From positions 1 to 64,000 of the forward strand of contig JAKALP010000033.1 in assembly GCA_021824175.1 (NCBI GenBank): a DNA stretch of 64,000 bases. Direction: 5' to 3'. The notes beneath the pieces are model-generated. The model was not told where the DNA came from, did no database searches, and saw only the letters and a list, made by a program, of their open reading frames with translations. The translations under genes were made by a program, and so were the position numbers. The stretch is from Deltaproteobacteria bacterium (GTDB lineage: Bacteria > Desulfobacterota > Desulfobacteria > Desulfobacterales > Desulfosarcinaceae). This document shows, piece by piece, positions 27,073 to 36,537 of this stretch; the stretch's first letter is position 1; every line of letters starts with the position of its first letter.

Positions 27073-30000
27073 CTAATTGCCAAGGCCGCCGGGCATTTCC
27101 GGCAAAACCATTTTGATAAAGAAGGTGACGATCTCCGAGATGCGGTTGCTCAGAATCGCCACAATGGCCGGAATGACCGCGGCTACCAGTGAAGAGCCAT
27201 AAGCGGACAGGGTGGGCAGGTTATGGATCAATTTGAGCTTGTCCAGTCCAAGGCCATTTTTGCGCAAGAGCCGATACTCCATGGAGAGAATGCCCAGCAG
27301 GGTGAAGAAAAGAAATACCTGGGCGATCCACATGCCGAAAGCATGCATCTCCTGCAAGGTGTGCATGGCCAGAAAACGATAAACCGCGAAGGGAATGGCA
27401 ATGGCCGCAAAGAGGTGCAGACCTTTGCTCAGGCCGGTATCCCCTCTTAATGCGACCGCCATGAAACCGAAAAACAGCGCATATAAAATCCACTTGGCGG
27501 CCGAGAGAATCACAAAGACCAAATAAGAAAGCACGGGGTATGGAAAGTGGACTTGGCTGACCGGCAAATATTGATACATGGCGATCAGCAGTGGAACGGC
27601 GGCCAGGAGTGCACCGATTTGGAGAAAAGCAACCGCTTCGGTTGGCGCCAGCTGGCTGAATATCAATGCATGGGAGGGCAACTCCGCGCTTTGGGTTTGG
27701 CTGCCGAAAAAGTGATCGTATTCTACTACCTTGTGCTGGTACTGGCGCGGGGATAATTCTGCCTTTTCCAATTTACTTGAAAGGGCTTTGTGTATGGATT
27801 TGAGCCGCTCGTTGTTTGACCGTCCTTTTAACAACGCATCCAACTGCGCGGCCATGTCTTTGGTGTGGTCGGATAAATTGTTCTCAAGAGCGCTGATCTC
27901 ATCCTGTTTTTTGAAGAGCCAGAAGGTGGCAATGAGCCAGGCGCAGATAAAAGGCACCGGGATAAAGGCCCAGGTGACCGTGACATTGATCAGCAGGAAG
28001 ATAAACAGGTAGCGCCCGACCGATTGCCACGCGGGTTTAAAGACGAATCGCGGTTCGCGGCAAGCCCGTTTCCAGAGGTGGTAGAGCAGGCCGGCCAGGA
28101 CGATATAGATGAATAGTCCGTCAATCTCGGTCACAAAGGCCCGGAATTGCCCGGCGCTCAAGATCTTTTCAGTGCTGCGCCACGGCCAGGAGAGCACGCC
28201 GGCTGCACCCGTGAAGCAGATGATCAAAAACCACTGCTTCCATCGTGGCAGCGGCGATAGTACTTCGCTTTGGCCTTCCCGGCCCACAATCCGCAGCAGC
28301 AGCCACCCCAGACTGAACAGCACACCCATGCCCAAACCGCTCAGCACCCATTGGTAGGAAAGCCTTGGCCCTAGTAAACAGGCGGCGATAAGCGCCAAGG
28401 CGGACAGCCTTTGGTACCACTGCTTGTCAGGAGCAAAAACAACCAGACGTTGGAGCTGTTTGGCCATCAGGGGCCATGCCGCCATTGCCATGAATAGTAC
28501 TACGAGCCAGCGGTCCCATCCGGCGGCCCACCCGGCATCGAACCAAGCCAGATAGGAGAGGGATGCGGCCAGGCCCAGACCGAACATGAGCGAACGCAAT
28601 CCAAACAAAGCGAAAAACGCGATGATAGCGCCGGTTAGAAGAATTCCGCTGATGTCAAAGGCGCTCAACCGATGCGCGCTTGATCCAGCCAAAACGCTGT
28701 TGAGCCAATCGAGCACCTGGGACAAAAGCTCCTGGAACACTCCTCCTTGATCCATCCATTTCACCTGGTGACAAAGAAGGAGGTAGATAATGAGGAGTAT
28801 TATAAAAAGAGTGAATCGGACACTCTTGAGAGTGATGGTCGCCATGCGGCGGAAAAAGCCGTGCCTGGCGGGCGATGGCCTTGCTTCCATCGGTTTGCTC
28901 CACAAGTGCTGAAAATGATGGAAGTAAAACGGAATCAGCGCGGCCATGGCCGCCCACAGTATCCACAAGCTGCTTTCGCTCAGGTCGGCCACATTGAAAT
29001 AAGGATACTCCTTGAATATTTGCCCCTGCATAAAGCGCAGGTTGATCACCAGCGACCAGATGGAAATCACCGGCGTTTCGATCAGGTAACGGCAGAGCCG
29101 CGAGGCCAGCGCCATCCAAAGTTGCCAGCTGCTCAACAGGCCCAGGAGAAGGGCCGCGGCGCAAACATTGGACCAGTGGTCTTCATTGTCAAAGAGGTCT
29201 TTTTTGATGAAAAAGAGCAGCCCCAGAAAGGGCGCCAGCAATAAGAGCGTGCGGTAGAAGTGCAACAGGAGGTTGGCCGGTGCCCGTTCTTCCAGGTGAC
29301 GCATGAAGTCGCGCTGGGACTCTTCCTGTTTGGCTTGGTTAAACGGCGCGGCTCGGTACAGGGACAGTCCCGCCGTCAGGTCCGCGATAGTCTGGCCGGG
29401 CATGGTCAGAATCTGCTGCTTACCAAGGGTCAGGGGCCCTTGCCATACGGCCCGGCCCTCTTCCAACCGGTTGGGCAGCGGCGGGTTGAATTTGGGCGCT
29501 TCCCCCGAACCAAACTCAAAAACGATCTGATCCTGGGCGCTGAGCAAGGGCCGCGTGGCCAGGCTGCCGACCCTGTTTTCATCCACCCCATCCAAACCCG
29601 CGTCCCATAACGGTCTGGGATGAAACGCCACCGCGGGAAAGCCGGTCGCCATTAAAGAGGTTTGGACTTTGCCTACCCGGTCTTGAATGAAAACACGGCT
29701 GGGTGGCAGCAGCGTTGACACAAATTCGTGCTGTTCCCGCAGCTGGTCCATGGCTTGCTTGTTGAGCAGATGTTGAAACTCTCCGAACACGCCTGCGACG
29801 AAATCCTTTTCGTCGATATAACCCTGGGCCAGGGCTTCAAAATATGGGTGATCGGGGTCAATGGTGATCTCCAAGTTCAGCTTGTAGAGGGTATTGTCCA
29901 GGGCTTTGACCGCCTTGGGGTCCGCGGTGTTGTTGGTCAGAGAAGAAAACGGGCGGGAGATGATAACGGCTTTTCTCCCAAAGGCGGGCTGGTTGGGGGC

Positions 30001-30705
30001 CTGGCGCCGTACTTCTTGCGCGGTAGCGCAGTCCGGCTCCGAGGCCCCTTGAAGGCAGACCGTCAGGGTTTGCGGCAGTTGCTTTGGCTCCAGCGGCACC
30101 AGAAGATCAAAGATTCCGTAGTGATCCGCGCGGAAAGAAATGGGGGGATCGAGTCCTTTAAAGGCCAGTTGCAGGGCGGCAAACTTGGGGCCTGTTCCGG
30201 CCACCCAGAGCTGTTTCAATTCGGGTAGAAAAAGCGCGGTAGTAATTTGCGGCGGCCGGCGGGCGGCCCAATCGTCCAGCCGCACTTCAAGGGTGTCGAT
30301 GGGTTGCCCCTGCTGGTCGTAAACCTTGAGAAACACCGCATCAACAAAAGGCGGCGGCGCAATGGAGAGCTCAAAGCCGCCATCCGATCGGCTTTGGGTG
30401 ACGGCCAGCGTCTTTTCTCCGCTGCCCAATCCGACCAAAGAGTGAGACGGCGCCTTGCCCCGCAACACCATTTGATCGTTGTCCAGCGTTGGCGCTATCA
30501 CCTCATCGAGGCTGACGGCGTGGGTCTGACGCAGCGGTGTCAATACTGATAATCTTCCCACCAACTGCAAGTAGTAAATGCAGATAAACAAAAAGACCAA
30601 GGCCATGACCCACGAGACGATTTGCTTCCCATATGCGTTATCGGCCCAGCGAGGTTTTACTGTTGGCGCGGGCGTCTCATTTTTAGCGTCATTGGATTGG
30701 TTCAT
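27073..30705 (-). CDS. Very large polytopic membrane protein, unknown function
   Basis: A 1210-residue protein I do not recognise. One membrane segment (about residues 28-48) is followed by a region of about 430 residues with few hydrophobic runs, beginning with a stretch that looks like an Ig/CNA-type fold (VLRGKAPSHSLVGLGSGEKTLAVTQ). From about residue 485 there are some 20 predicted membrane helices, interrupted by a charged coiled-coil-like segment (KKQDEISALENNLSDHTKDM...SSKLEKAELSPRQYQ). GGAGAG precedes the ATG. It starts 10 bases after the stand-alone LdtD scaffold gene, so the two are probably co-translated and may act together at the cell envelope. Confidence 0.7.
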   Translation of the reverse strand: MNQSNDAKNETPAPTVKPRWADNAYGKQIVSWVMALVFLFICIYYLQLVGRLSVLTPLRQTHAVSLDEVIAPTLDNDQMVLRGKAPSHSLVGLGSGEKTLAVTQSRSDGGFELSIAPPPFVDAVFLKVYDQQGQPIDTLEVRLDDWAARRPPQITTALFLPELKQLWVAGTGPKFAALQLAFKGLDPPISFRADHYGIFDLLVPLEPKQLPQTLTVCLQGASEPDCATAQEVRRQAPNQPAFGRKAVIISRPFSSLTNNTADPKAVKALDNTLYKLNLEITIDPDHPYFEALAQGYIDEKDFVAGVFGEFQHLLNKQAMDQLREQHEFVSTLLPPSRVFIQDRVGKVQTSLMATGFPAVAFHPRPLWDAGLDGVDENRVGSLATRPLLSAQDQIVFEFGSGEAPKFNPPLPNRLEEGRAVWQGPLTLGKQQILTMPGQTIADLTAGLSLYRAAPFNQAKQEESQRDFMRHLEERAPANLLLHFYRTLLLLAPFLGLLFFIKKDLFDNEDHWSNVCAAALLLGLLSSWQLWMALASRLCRYLIETPVISIWSLVINLRFMQGQIFKEYPYFNVADLSESSLWILWAAMAALIPFYFHHFQHLWSKPMEARPSPARHGFFRRMATITLKSVRFTLFIILLIIYLLLCHQVKWMDQGGVFQELLSQVLDWLNSVLAGSSAHRLSAFDISGILLTGAIIAFFALFGLRSLMFGLGLAASLSYLAWFDAGWAAGWDRWLVVLFMAMAAWPLMAKQLQRLVVFAPDKQWYQRLSALALIAACLLGPRLSYQWVLSGLGMGVLFSLGWLLLRIVGREGQSEVLSPLPRWKQWFLIICFTGAAGVLSWPWRSTEKILSAGQFRAFVTEIDGLFIYIVLAGLLYHLWKRACREPRFVFKPAWQSVGRYLFIFLLINVTVTWAFIPVPFICAWLIATFWLFKKQDEISALENNLSDHTKDMAAQLDALLKGRSNNERLKSIHKALSSKLEKAELSPRQYQHKVVEYDHFFGSQTQSAELPSHALIFSQLAPTEAVAFLQIGALLAAVPLLIAMYQYLPVSQVHFPYPVLSYLVFVILSAAKWILYALFFGFMAVALRGDTGLSKGLHLFAAIAIPFAVYRFLAMHTLQEMHAFGMWIAQVFLFFTLLGILSMEYRLLRKNGLGLDKLKLIHNLPTLSAYGSSLVAAVIPAIVAILSNRISEIVTFFIKMVLPEMPGGLGN

Positions 30706-30715
30706 GCCACTCTCC

Positions 30716-31384
30716 TCACATTAAGCTTTCTGCCATGTGTACCGCGGCCATGGCGCGGTGTTGGGCCAGGGCCGCTTTCAGCCGGCCATACATGGGCCGC
30801 TGGGGTTTCAGGCGTTCTAAAGCGCCGGGTAAATCATTTGAAGCCAGAATCTCTTCCATCACTTCCAGCCCTTGGCGATGGTCGATCTCCCGGCTCAGAT
30901 TCCAGTTGGGATCCAGCTTCTGGGGATCGACTTTGCCGAAAACCAGGTGGTAGGCCAGCAGGATCAGACCATCGGTGAGCAGCATGTCCCGGTCGGCCTG
31001 GACGAGAATATCGGCCGAGGTGTTCTTCTCCAGAAATGTTTGCAGACCGACCAGCGCGGAATAGTGGTAGTCTTCCGGCTCCAGGCCCTCGTCAGCGCTG
31101 GCGGCAATGAGTTTGATCATGGTTTCGATCCTGGCCCCGTCGGTCCAAAGCACCTCGAATTGCCGCTTTTCATAAAGCAGCGGCAAAATCATGGTGGAGG
31201 CAAGTTTTTCTTCACCGATGGAAAGTTCTCCCGTGGTGCGCAGGGCATCAATCCGGTAACGAAGGATGGCGCCGGCTGGATCGGACTGGGCCCAGACATT
31301 CGATACAAGGATTAAAAGAGAAACAAGACCGATAAAAATCTGTTTGCGCCAATTCAACGATGGATCCCAGAGTTCGTGTCGCAT
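30716..31384 (-). CDS. Stand-alone LdtD/YcbB scaffold-domain protein
   Basis: A 222-residue exported protein. A signal peptide is likely (KQIFIGLVSLLILVSNVWA, cleavage near residue 32). The rest matches the N-terminal scaffold domain of YcbB-type L,D-transpeptidases: VLWTDGARIETMIKLIAAS, DEGLEPEDYHYSALVGL, RDMLLTDGLILLAYHLVFGKVDPQKLDPNW and ERLKPQRPMYGRLKAALAQHR. In full enzymes this is followed by a peptidoglycan-binding domain and the YkuD catalytic domain with its cysteine; here the frame stops and the next gene starts 10 bases later. It is therefore unlikely to be an enzyme and may be a peptidoglycan-linked partner of the large membrane protein. Confidence 0.7.
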   Translation of the reverse strand: MRHELWDPSLNWRKQIFIGLVSLLILVSNVWAQSDPAGAILRYRIDALRTTGELSIGEEKLASTMILPLLYEKRQFEVLWTDGARIETMIKLIAASADEGLEPEDYHYSALVGLQTFLEKNTSADILVQADRDMLLTDGLILLAYHLVFGKVDPQKLDPNWNLSREIDHRQGLEVMEEILASNDLPGALERLKPQRPMYGRLKAALAQHRAMAAVHMAESLM

Positions 31385-31514
31385 CGAATCGCCTCTTGGA
31401 TGTCATTGGAGGTGAAGAAATTACTTTGAGGATTTGTCTTTTTTACTTCTGCGAGGGACGCAAATCCCTAATGTTTGCTGGAACCGCTATCACAACCAGC
31501 GGTAAAAATAAATA

Positions 31515-31546
31515 AGAAGGGGCTGGTCGAACGACCAGCCCCTTCT
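31515..31546 (-). terminator. Terminator after the Hsp20 gene
   Basis: Perfect 15-bp arms (AGAAGGGGCTGGTCG and its complement) enclose two bases. On the minus strand a TTATTTATTTTT tract follows, so it terminates the leftward hsp20 gene. Confidence 0.85.
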
Positions 31547-31578
31547 GGCTTGGGTTGTGATCTCACGGATAGGCGGTG

Positions 31579-31881
31579 CTACACAACAGTCACATTGAAG
31601 GCATCGTCCATGGGGTCTTTGAAGGGCACGCTGAGCCGCAGCAAGCCATTTTCGTAGCTCGCGGTGGCGGCATCGGCTTTTACAGGGCAGCAAAAGCCCG
31701 AGGTGGTTACATAGTCAAAGTCTTCCCTGGGCGCAACCAATTGAAATGCATCACTATTGACCCGCAATCGGATATCTTCTTTCTTAACGCCTGGAATTGA
31801 GATTTCCAGGTTGAGGGCATTGGTTTCATCATCCACATAGGAACAAAATTGGGCGGGAACCCGTTGTCTTTCATCGCTCAT
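31579..31881 (-). CDS. Hsp20 / alpha-crystallin family protein
   Basis: A 100-residue protein consisting of little more than an alpha-crystallin domain: [29 protein letters not shown], then [13 protein letters not shown]. The G-V-x-K-E-D-I and N-G-x-L-x-x-x-V-P pairs are the strands that define the family. The long N-terminal arm and C-terminal I-x-I tail that drive oligomer assembly in classical small heat-shock proteins are short or absent. GAGGTAACC precedes the ATG. It is monocistronic, with its own terminator. A holdase role is known for the family; this short form may act differently. Confidence 0.8.
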   Translation of the reverse strand: MSDERQRVPAQFCSYVDDETNALNLEISIPGVKKEDIRLRVNSDAFQLVAPREDFDYVTTSGFCCPVKADAATASYENGLLRLSVPFKDPMDDAFNVTVV

Positions 31882-32013
31882 GGCGGTTACCTCCTTATGG
31901 GTTGCGGCCTCCCGTCGGGGAGGGGCTGCATTGGCGTCTATACGTGGCGCGCGACGCGCCGTGGCATAAACCTAATGCGCAATCCATATTATTCAAGTAG
32001 GGGTTGGGCGGCT

Positions 32014-33330
32014 TTAGGCCGCGTCGGATATGCTGGTCATCTCGCCGGAATTTTCCATACGCCCTTTGGTCTGCTGGATCAAATCGTTGATTTGGGGATT
32101 GGTCAATTGGAGGTGTTTGGCGGATGGGGTTTCGGCCAGATCCATGATTCCCGATGAATTCATGCCGTCATAACCCGAGAATTTGGCGATCAGGTTGGAT
32201 AGATGAACAATGCAATTTTCTTTGTTCATGGCGTCTGGGGCCAAAATCTTATGGTTTTGGGTGGTCTGGACATAATCAAAGGAGAAATTCCATTTCTGTA
32301 AAAGCTTGCCGCCAAAGGCGATATGGTAGTTGCGCACGGTCTCCGCGATGGCCTGGGGCGTGATTTCGGCCCCGAACTTCCGACGCCTTTCCATTTCCGC
32401 CATGATCTGGATCAGTGCCAGGGCGCCGATGTCATGGAGCAGGCCGGCCACAAAGGGGTCCACGGTCAGGTCGCGGCGCATGGGTTCGGCCAGCAGGTCA
32501 GCCGCATAGGCCGAAGCCAGGGCGTGCTCCCACAGCTTTTGCAGCAAGGATTTGAATTTATGGTTATCGGTGGCATATAGGCGTTGATTGGCGAGCGCCG
32601 TGACGATTTGTTCGGTGGTGCTGATGCCGATGCGGCCGATGGCCTGGGAAGTGGTGATGCTGGTGCCATAACAACGGTAGGCCACGGAGTTGGCCATGCG
32701 AATCACCTTGGAGGCGATCACCATGTCTTTTTGCAGTGCTTTGGCGATCTCTTCGATATCGGCATTGGCGGCTACCAGTTGACGAAATTGAATGCTCACT
32801 TCGGGCTGGGCCGGCAATTCCAGATCCCCTTTGCGCAAGGCCCGGTTGATATCTTCGAAAATGGTGTCAGCGGTCATGGTCTTGGCCGGGGGCGCGGGAG
32901 CGCTGGGGGGATGGGCGGACGCAGCGGGTTTGCCGGCTTTGCTCAAACCGAATTTTTCCATTTTGGCGCGCAGCAACTGGATGTTGAAGGGCTTGGCAAT
33001 GTAGTCATCGCATCCGCCTTGGATGCAGGCCATGACCTTATTCCGGTCCGCCTGGCCGGTGACCATGATGATCTTGGCCCGTTTTTCCTTGGGCAGAGCA
33101 TGATCCGCTTCGCATTGTCGGATTTTTAAAAGAACCTCGACGCCATCCAGGTCGGGCATCTCAATGTCCAGGGTGATCATTTGGAAAGGCTGCTTTTCTT
33201 CCAGGGCCTTTTCCACGGCCGTGATGGCCTCCTGGCCATTGTTCACCCCGTGGCAGACCCCGAAAGTGCCCATGAGGGTTTGCATTTTCACGCGGCTGGC
33301 CGCTTCATCGTCTACTACCAGAATCTTCAT
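32014..33330 (-). CDS. Response regulator with HDOD output domain
   Basis: A 438-residue regulator. Residues 1-125 are a receiver domain (ILVVDDEAASR, phospho-acceptor Asp in MITLDIEMPDLDG, VTGQAD, and Lys in YIAKPF). A Pro/Ala linker (AASAHPPSAPAPPAKT) leads to an HDOD domain from about residue 165 to 400 (LELPAQPEVSIQFRQLVAA, VIRMANSVAYRCYG, QAIGRIGISTTEQIV, DPFVAGLLHDIGALAL). HDOD proteins are non-catalytic relatives of HD phosphohydrolases used in chemotaxis, biofilm or c-di-GMP control. It starts 43 bases after the end of the hybrid kinase gene and is probably its partner. Confidence 0.9.
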   Translation of the reverse strand: MKILVVDDEAASRVKMQTLMGTFGVCHGVNNGQEAITAVEKALEEKQPFQMITLDIEMPDLDGVEVLLKIRQCEADHALPKEKRAKIIMVTGQADRNKVMACIQGGCDDYIAKPFNIQLLRAKMEKFGLSKAGKPAASAHPPSAPAPPAKTMTADTIFEDINRALRKGDLELPAQPEVSIQFRQLVAANADIEEIAKALQKDMVIASKVIRMANSVAYRCYGTSITTSQAIGRIGISTTEQIVTALANQRLYATDNHKFKSLLQKLWEHALASAYAADLLAEPMRRDLTVDPFVAGLLHDIGALALIQIMAEMERRRKFGAEITPQAIAETVRNYHIAFGGKLLQKWNFSFDYVQTTQNHKILAPDAMNKENCIVHLSNLIAKFSGYDGMNSSGIMDLAETPSAKHLQLTNPQINDLIQQTKGRMENSGEMTSISDAA

Positions 33331-33372
33331 TGTGTCTGTAAGCGTTAGCTTCCTAATTTCACGGGATGAGTC

Positions 33373-35697
33373 CTAATACCCCTGCGGTTGGGGTCGGGAC
33401 TCAATTCCCATTGGTTTCAATTCACCTGGCGCTACCTTATCGATACGATCCCCTGGTGCTGTGTTCGGTCCGCCGATTCCCTTTTCGCTCAAATAGCGCT
33501 TCAGACGGGCCAATTCCTGATCCAGCCGCTGCAATGTGACCGGGCCTTGGCCCAATTCGCCGCCGCGCCCAATGTTTTCCAGATCCAGGGCCACGGCCGC
33601 CAGCGTCTCGGCCGTCAGGTTGGCGGCGCCGCCTTTGATGGCGTGGGCTTGCTTGCGCACCGTTTCGGCATCATTGGCAGCCAGGGCTTGGGCGATCAGT
33701 CCAATTTGACTCTGGGCGGTTTTGACGAACTCCTCCAGCACGCCGCTGAGGACTTCTGTTTGCCCCAGGAACTCCTCCAGAGCGCGCTCCCAATCCATGG
33801 GCTGCGCCGCTGAAGCTGGAGCGGCGCCGGGGGCGTCGGCTTCCAAAGGTTCGGCCGCGGCCTGCTCCTGGCGCGGCAGCCAGCGCTGGACGGTCGCCAG
33901 CAAGGATTTGCGGCGCAGGGGTTTGGTGATGAAATCATCCATGCCAGCCTGGCGCGCTTTTTCCTCATACCCTTTGAGAGCATGGGCCGTGACCGCCACG
34001 ATGGGGGTGGCCCGGAGAGCGCCTCCCTGTATTTCCTGCTCGATGCGGCGAATGGCGCGGGCCGCCTCGTAGCCATCCATGATGGGCATCTCCAGGTCCA
34101 TCAGCACCAGGTCGTAGGCGTGGCGCTCAAAAAGCTCCACCGCGGCCTGGCCGTTATTGGCCACATCCACCTCATAGCCAGCCGAAGTCAGGTGCATCAC
34201 CGCCACCTGCTGATTGGTCAGATAGTCATCGGCCAGCAGCAACCGTCTTTTCGGGCCTTGGGCTGGTTCCTGTTCCACGCAGCGCGGCAGGCCTTCGATG
34301 GTGCACTGGTTGCTGGGACGGCACACCTCGGCGATGGCGCTTTTGAGATCATCAAACTTCAGCGGCTTGGCCAGGCAGCGGTCAAATCCCAGGCTGCGGA
34401 AATCTTCACCCGAGGCAATCTCCTGCAAGCCGGTGACGGCGATGACCGGTGTCTGCTGGTAGCTCTCCATCTTGCGGGCCTGCTGGGCCAGCTCAAAGCC
34501 GCTCATGGTGGGCATGCGGAAATCGGTGATGATCAGATTAAAACTTTCATCGGCCGCGGCCGCCGCGCGCAGGGCTTCCAATGCCTCGGGGCCGTCCTTG
34601 GCCGCCTGGGCCCGGCACCCCAGCACATCCAGATATTTCAGCGCGAACTGCCGGCTGGTGGCGCAATCGTCCACGATCAACACGTGCAAGGCGGTTTGGG
34701 GCGCGGCATCCGGCGCTTCGGCTTCCATCGCTGTTTCCGGCGGCAGCTCAAAGGTCAAGTCAAACCACATGGTGGTGCCCTGACCCGGCCGGCTCTCCAA
34801 TTGCAGCCGGCCGCCCATGAGATCCACCAGGGATTTGCTGATGGTGGCGCCCAGGCCCGTGCCCCCGAATTTGCGGGTGGTGCTCACATCGGCCTGGGTG
34901 AAGCTGTCAAAGATGGAGCTGTGACGGTCAGCGGCAATGCCGATGCCCGTATCATCCACGCTGAAGCGTACCGTTACTTGATTGGAAGTCTGGGAGATCC
35001 ATTCGGCCTTGATGCGGATTTCTCCTTTGGGGGTGAACTTCACGGCATTGTGAGCCAGATTGAGCAACACCTGCTTGAGCCGGGTGGGGTCCCCCTTCAC
35101 GCGCCGCGGCACCTGGGGGGAGAGAAACAGGTTGAGCTCCAGCCCTTGGCGGTCGGCCTGCACGGCCATGGTTTCGCCCACCGCGTGGAGCACGGCCTGG
35201 GGATCGAAGAGCGTGTTTTCGATCAACAGCTTGCCCGCTTCGATTTTGGAAAAGTCCAAAATTTCATTGATCAACTCCAGCAGGTGGTGTGATTCGCGCT
35301 CGATAATGCCGATGATCCGGCGCTGGTTGTCATCCAGGCGCGTGGTCAGGGCCACCTCGGTCATGCCGATAATGCCATTCAGCGGTGTGCGGATCTCATG
35401 GCTCATGCGGGCCAGAAAGTCGCTTTTGGCCCGGCTGGCATTCTCGGCCTCCTGCTTGGCCTGGCGCAATTCCGCGGCCTGGCGCCAGACTTCATCGTTT
35501 TCGGCCGGACGGTGCTTGAATCGCTCCCAGGACAGATGCGCGATGCCTAAAAGGCCGAACAGCAGCAAGGCCGCGGTGAAAAGATCGGCATGGCCGCTGT
35601 GCTGATAGGCCCATAACGCGAAAAGGATCAGCACGCCCAAATAGGCCATGGGCCATTTGAGGTGAGCCATCCGTTGATGCAGTTTTTTGTTGAACAT
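33373..35697 (-). CDS. Membrane hybrid histidine kinase (HisKA-HATPase-REC-REC-Hpt)
   Basis: A kinase of about 774 residues. Two membrane segments lie close together near the N-terminus ([14 protein letters not shown] and [19 protein letters not shown]) with almost no periplasmic loop, so the signal is probably sensed in the membrane or cytoplasm. The HisKA box is [20 protein letters not shown]; HATPase motifs include [26 protein letters not shown] and [12 protein letters not shown]. Two receiver domains follow (Asp in [13 protein letters not shown] and [13 protein letters not shown]), then an Hpt domain with [13 protein letters not shown]. The start may be 12 codons earlier (35733). It sits directly upstream of the REC-HDOD gene, a plausible final phospho-acceptor. 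Confidence 0.93.
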   Translation of the reverse strand: MFNKKLHQRMAHLKWPMAYLGVLILFALWAYQHSGHADLFTAALLLFGLLGIAHLSWERFKHRPAENDEVWRQAAELRQAKQEAENASRAKSDFLARMSHEIRTPLNGIIGMTEVALTTRLDDNQRRIIGIIERESHHLLELINEILDFSKIEAGKLLIENTLFDPQAVLHAVGETMAVQADRQGLELNLFLSPQVPRRVKGDPTRLKQVLLNLAHNAVKFTPKGEIRIKAEWISQTSNQVTVRFSVDDTGIGIAADRHSSIFDSFTQADVSTTRKFGGTGLGATISKSLVDLMGGRLQLESRPGQGTTMWFDLTFELPPETAMEAEAPDAAPQTALHVLIVDDCATSRQFALKYLDVLGCRAQAAKDGPEALEALRAAAAADESFNLIITDFRMPTMSGFELAQQARKMESYQQTPVIAVTGLQEIASGEDFRSLGFDRCLAKPLKFDDLKSAIAEVCRPSNQCTIEGLPRCVEQEPAQGPKRRLLLADDYLTNQQVAVMHLTSAGYEVDVANNGQAAVELFERHAYDLVLMDLEMPIMDGYEAARAIRRIEQEIQGGALRATPIVAVTAHALKGYEEKARQAGMDDFITKPLRRKSLLATVQRWLPRQEQAAAEPLEADAPGAAPASAAQPMDWERALEEFLGQTEVLSGVLEEFVKTAQSQIGLIAQALAANDAETVRKQAHAIKGGAANLTAETLAAVALDLENIGRGGELGQGPVTLQRLDQELARLKRYLSEKGIGGPNTAPGDRIDKVAPGELKPMGIESRPQPQGY

Positions 35698-35881
35698 TTT
35701 CAAGCACGACCTGTTTTGGGGCGTCAAATGCAACTGGGCCTGTGGAATACCACCTTAAAAAAGGGATTAATAATCTATATAGGTATCGTCAGAATGACTT
35801 GCGTACTTTAGCTTTAAACAACCTCCGGACCAGCTTGATTTCAAGCATTGAATCTCCTATGCTGCGCCCATGGAAAAAAGC

Positions 35882-35902
35882 GGGGCGGATAAGGTCCGCC
35901 CC
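35882..35902. terminator. Short GC hairpin upstream of the MobA-like gene
   Basis: GGGGCGGA (35882-35889) and TCCGCCCC (35895-35902) are perfect 8-bp arms with a 5-base loop, followed by CTCAATATTTT on the plus strand. It lies between the leftward kinase gene and the rightward gene at 35935, so it may be a leader structure or attenuator. Confidence 0.4.
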
Positions 35903-35934
35903 TCAATATTTTGCCCTGGCAACCCAGGAGGACC

Positions 35935-36537
35935 ATGGCCGGCCTGAACATCAGCGCAGCGATTATTGCGGACCAGCGTTTGCTTCAGCCGGAGCGCGGC
36001 TCGTCGGATATGCCGGGCCAGACCGGACCAGCCATCGAGCCCTGGATCAAGATCTGCGCGGCGGAATTGGACGAGATCATTTTGGTGGGCGCTGATCCGG
36101 TGGCCTTGCTGGCCTGGGACCGGCTGATCGTGAGCGACCATTTTGAAACCCCCGGCCTCCTGAGCGGCATTCACGCTGGCGTATTTGCCGCGCGCCGCGA
36201 CCATGTGTTTGTCACCGCGGGGACCCTGCCGGTTCCTTCGGCGCTCCTGCTGGCTTTGATGTGGCACAGCCTAGACCCGCGCTGCGATGCCTTGGTGCTG
36301 GAAACCGAGTTCGGCGTCCAACCGCTGCCCGCGATTTTTGCCAGGCGCAGCTTAAAAGTATTAAGCAAACAATTGGCCAAAGGGGAGGTTGATCCCCGTC
36401 GATTCCTGCGGCAACTGCGCATTCAACCCATCCTGGAAAAACAGTGGCGGGCCTGCGACCCGGCCTGGGCGCCATATTTCCAAGAAAAGGCCGAGAACCG
36501 ATGGTCTTTAAAAGCAAATGGTACATCACATGACTAG
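35935..36537 (+). CDS. Degenerate MobA-like nucleotidyltransferase
   Basis: A 200-residue protein with the order of MobA (molybdenum cofactor guanylyltransferase): AAIIAD at the start, DEIILVGAD, then VSDHFETPGLLSGIHAGVFAARRDHVFVTAG, and EFGVQPLPAIFARRSLKVLSKQLAKGE. Two catalytic parts are missing. The N-terminal LAGGxSxRMGxDK loop is replaced by ADQRLLQPERGSSD, and the metal-binding aspartate of the usual CDMP is absent (AGTLPVPS). Catalysis is therefore unlikely. AGGAGG sits just before the ATG at 35935. Its 3' end overlaps the start of the methylase gene by a few bases, suggesting coupling. Confidence 0.65.
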   Translation: MAGLNISAAIIADQRLLQPERGSSDMPGQTGPAIEPWIKICAAELDEIILVGADPVALLAWDRLIVSDHFETPGLLSGIHAGVFAARRDHVFVTAGTLPVPSALLLALMWHSLDPRCDALVLETEFGVQPLPAIFARRSLKVLSKQLAKGEVDPRRFLRQLRIQPILEKQWRACDPAWAPYFQEKAENRWSLKANGTSHD

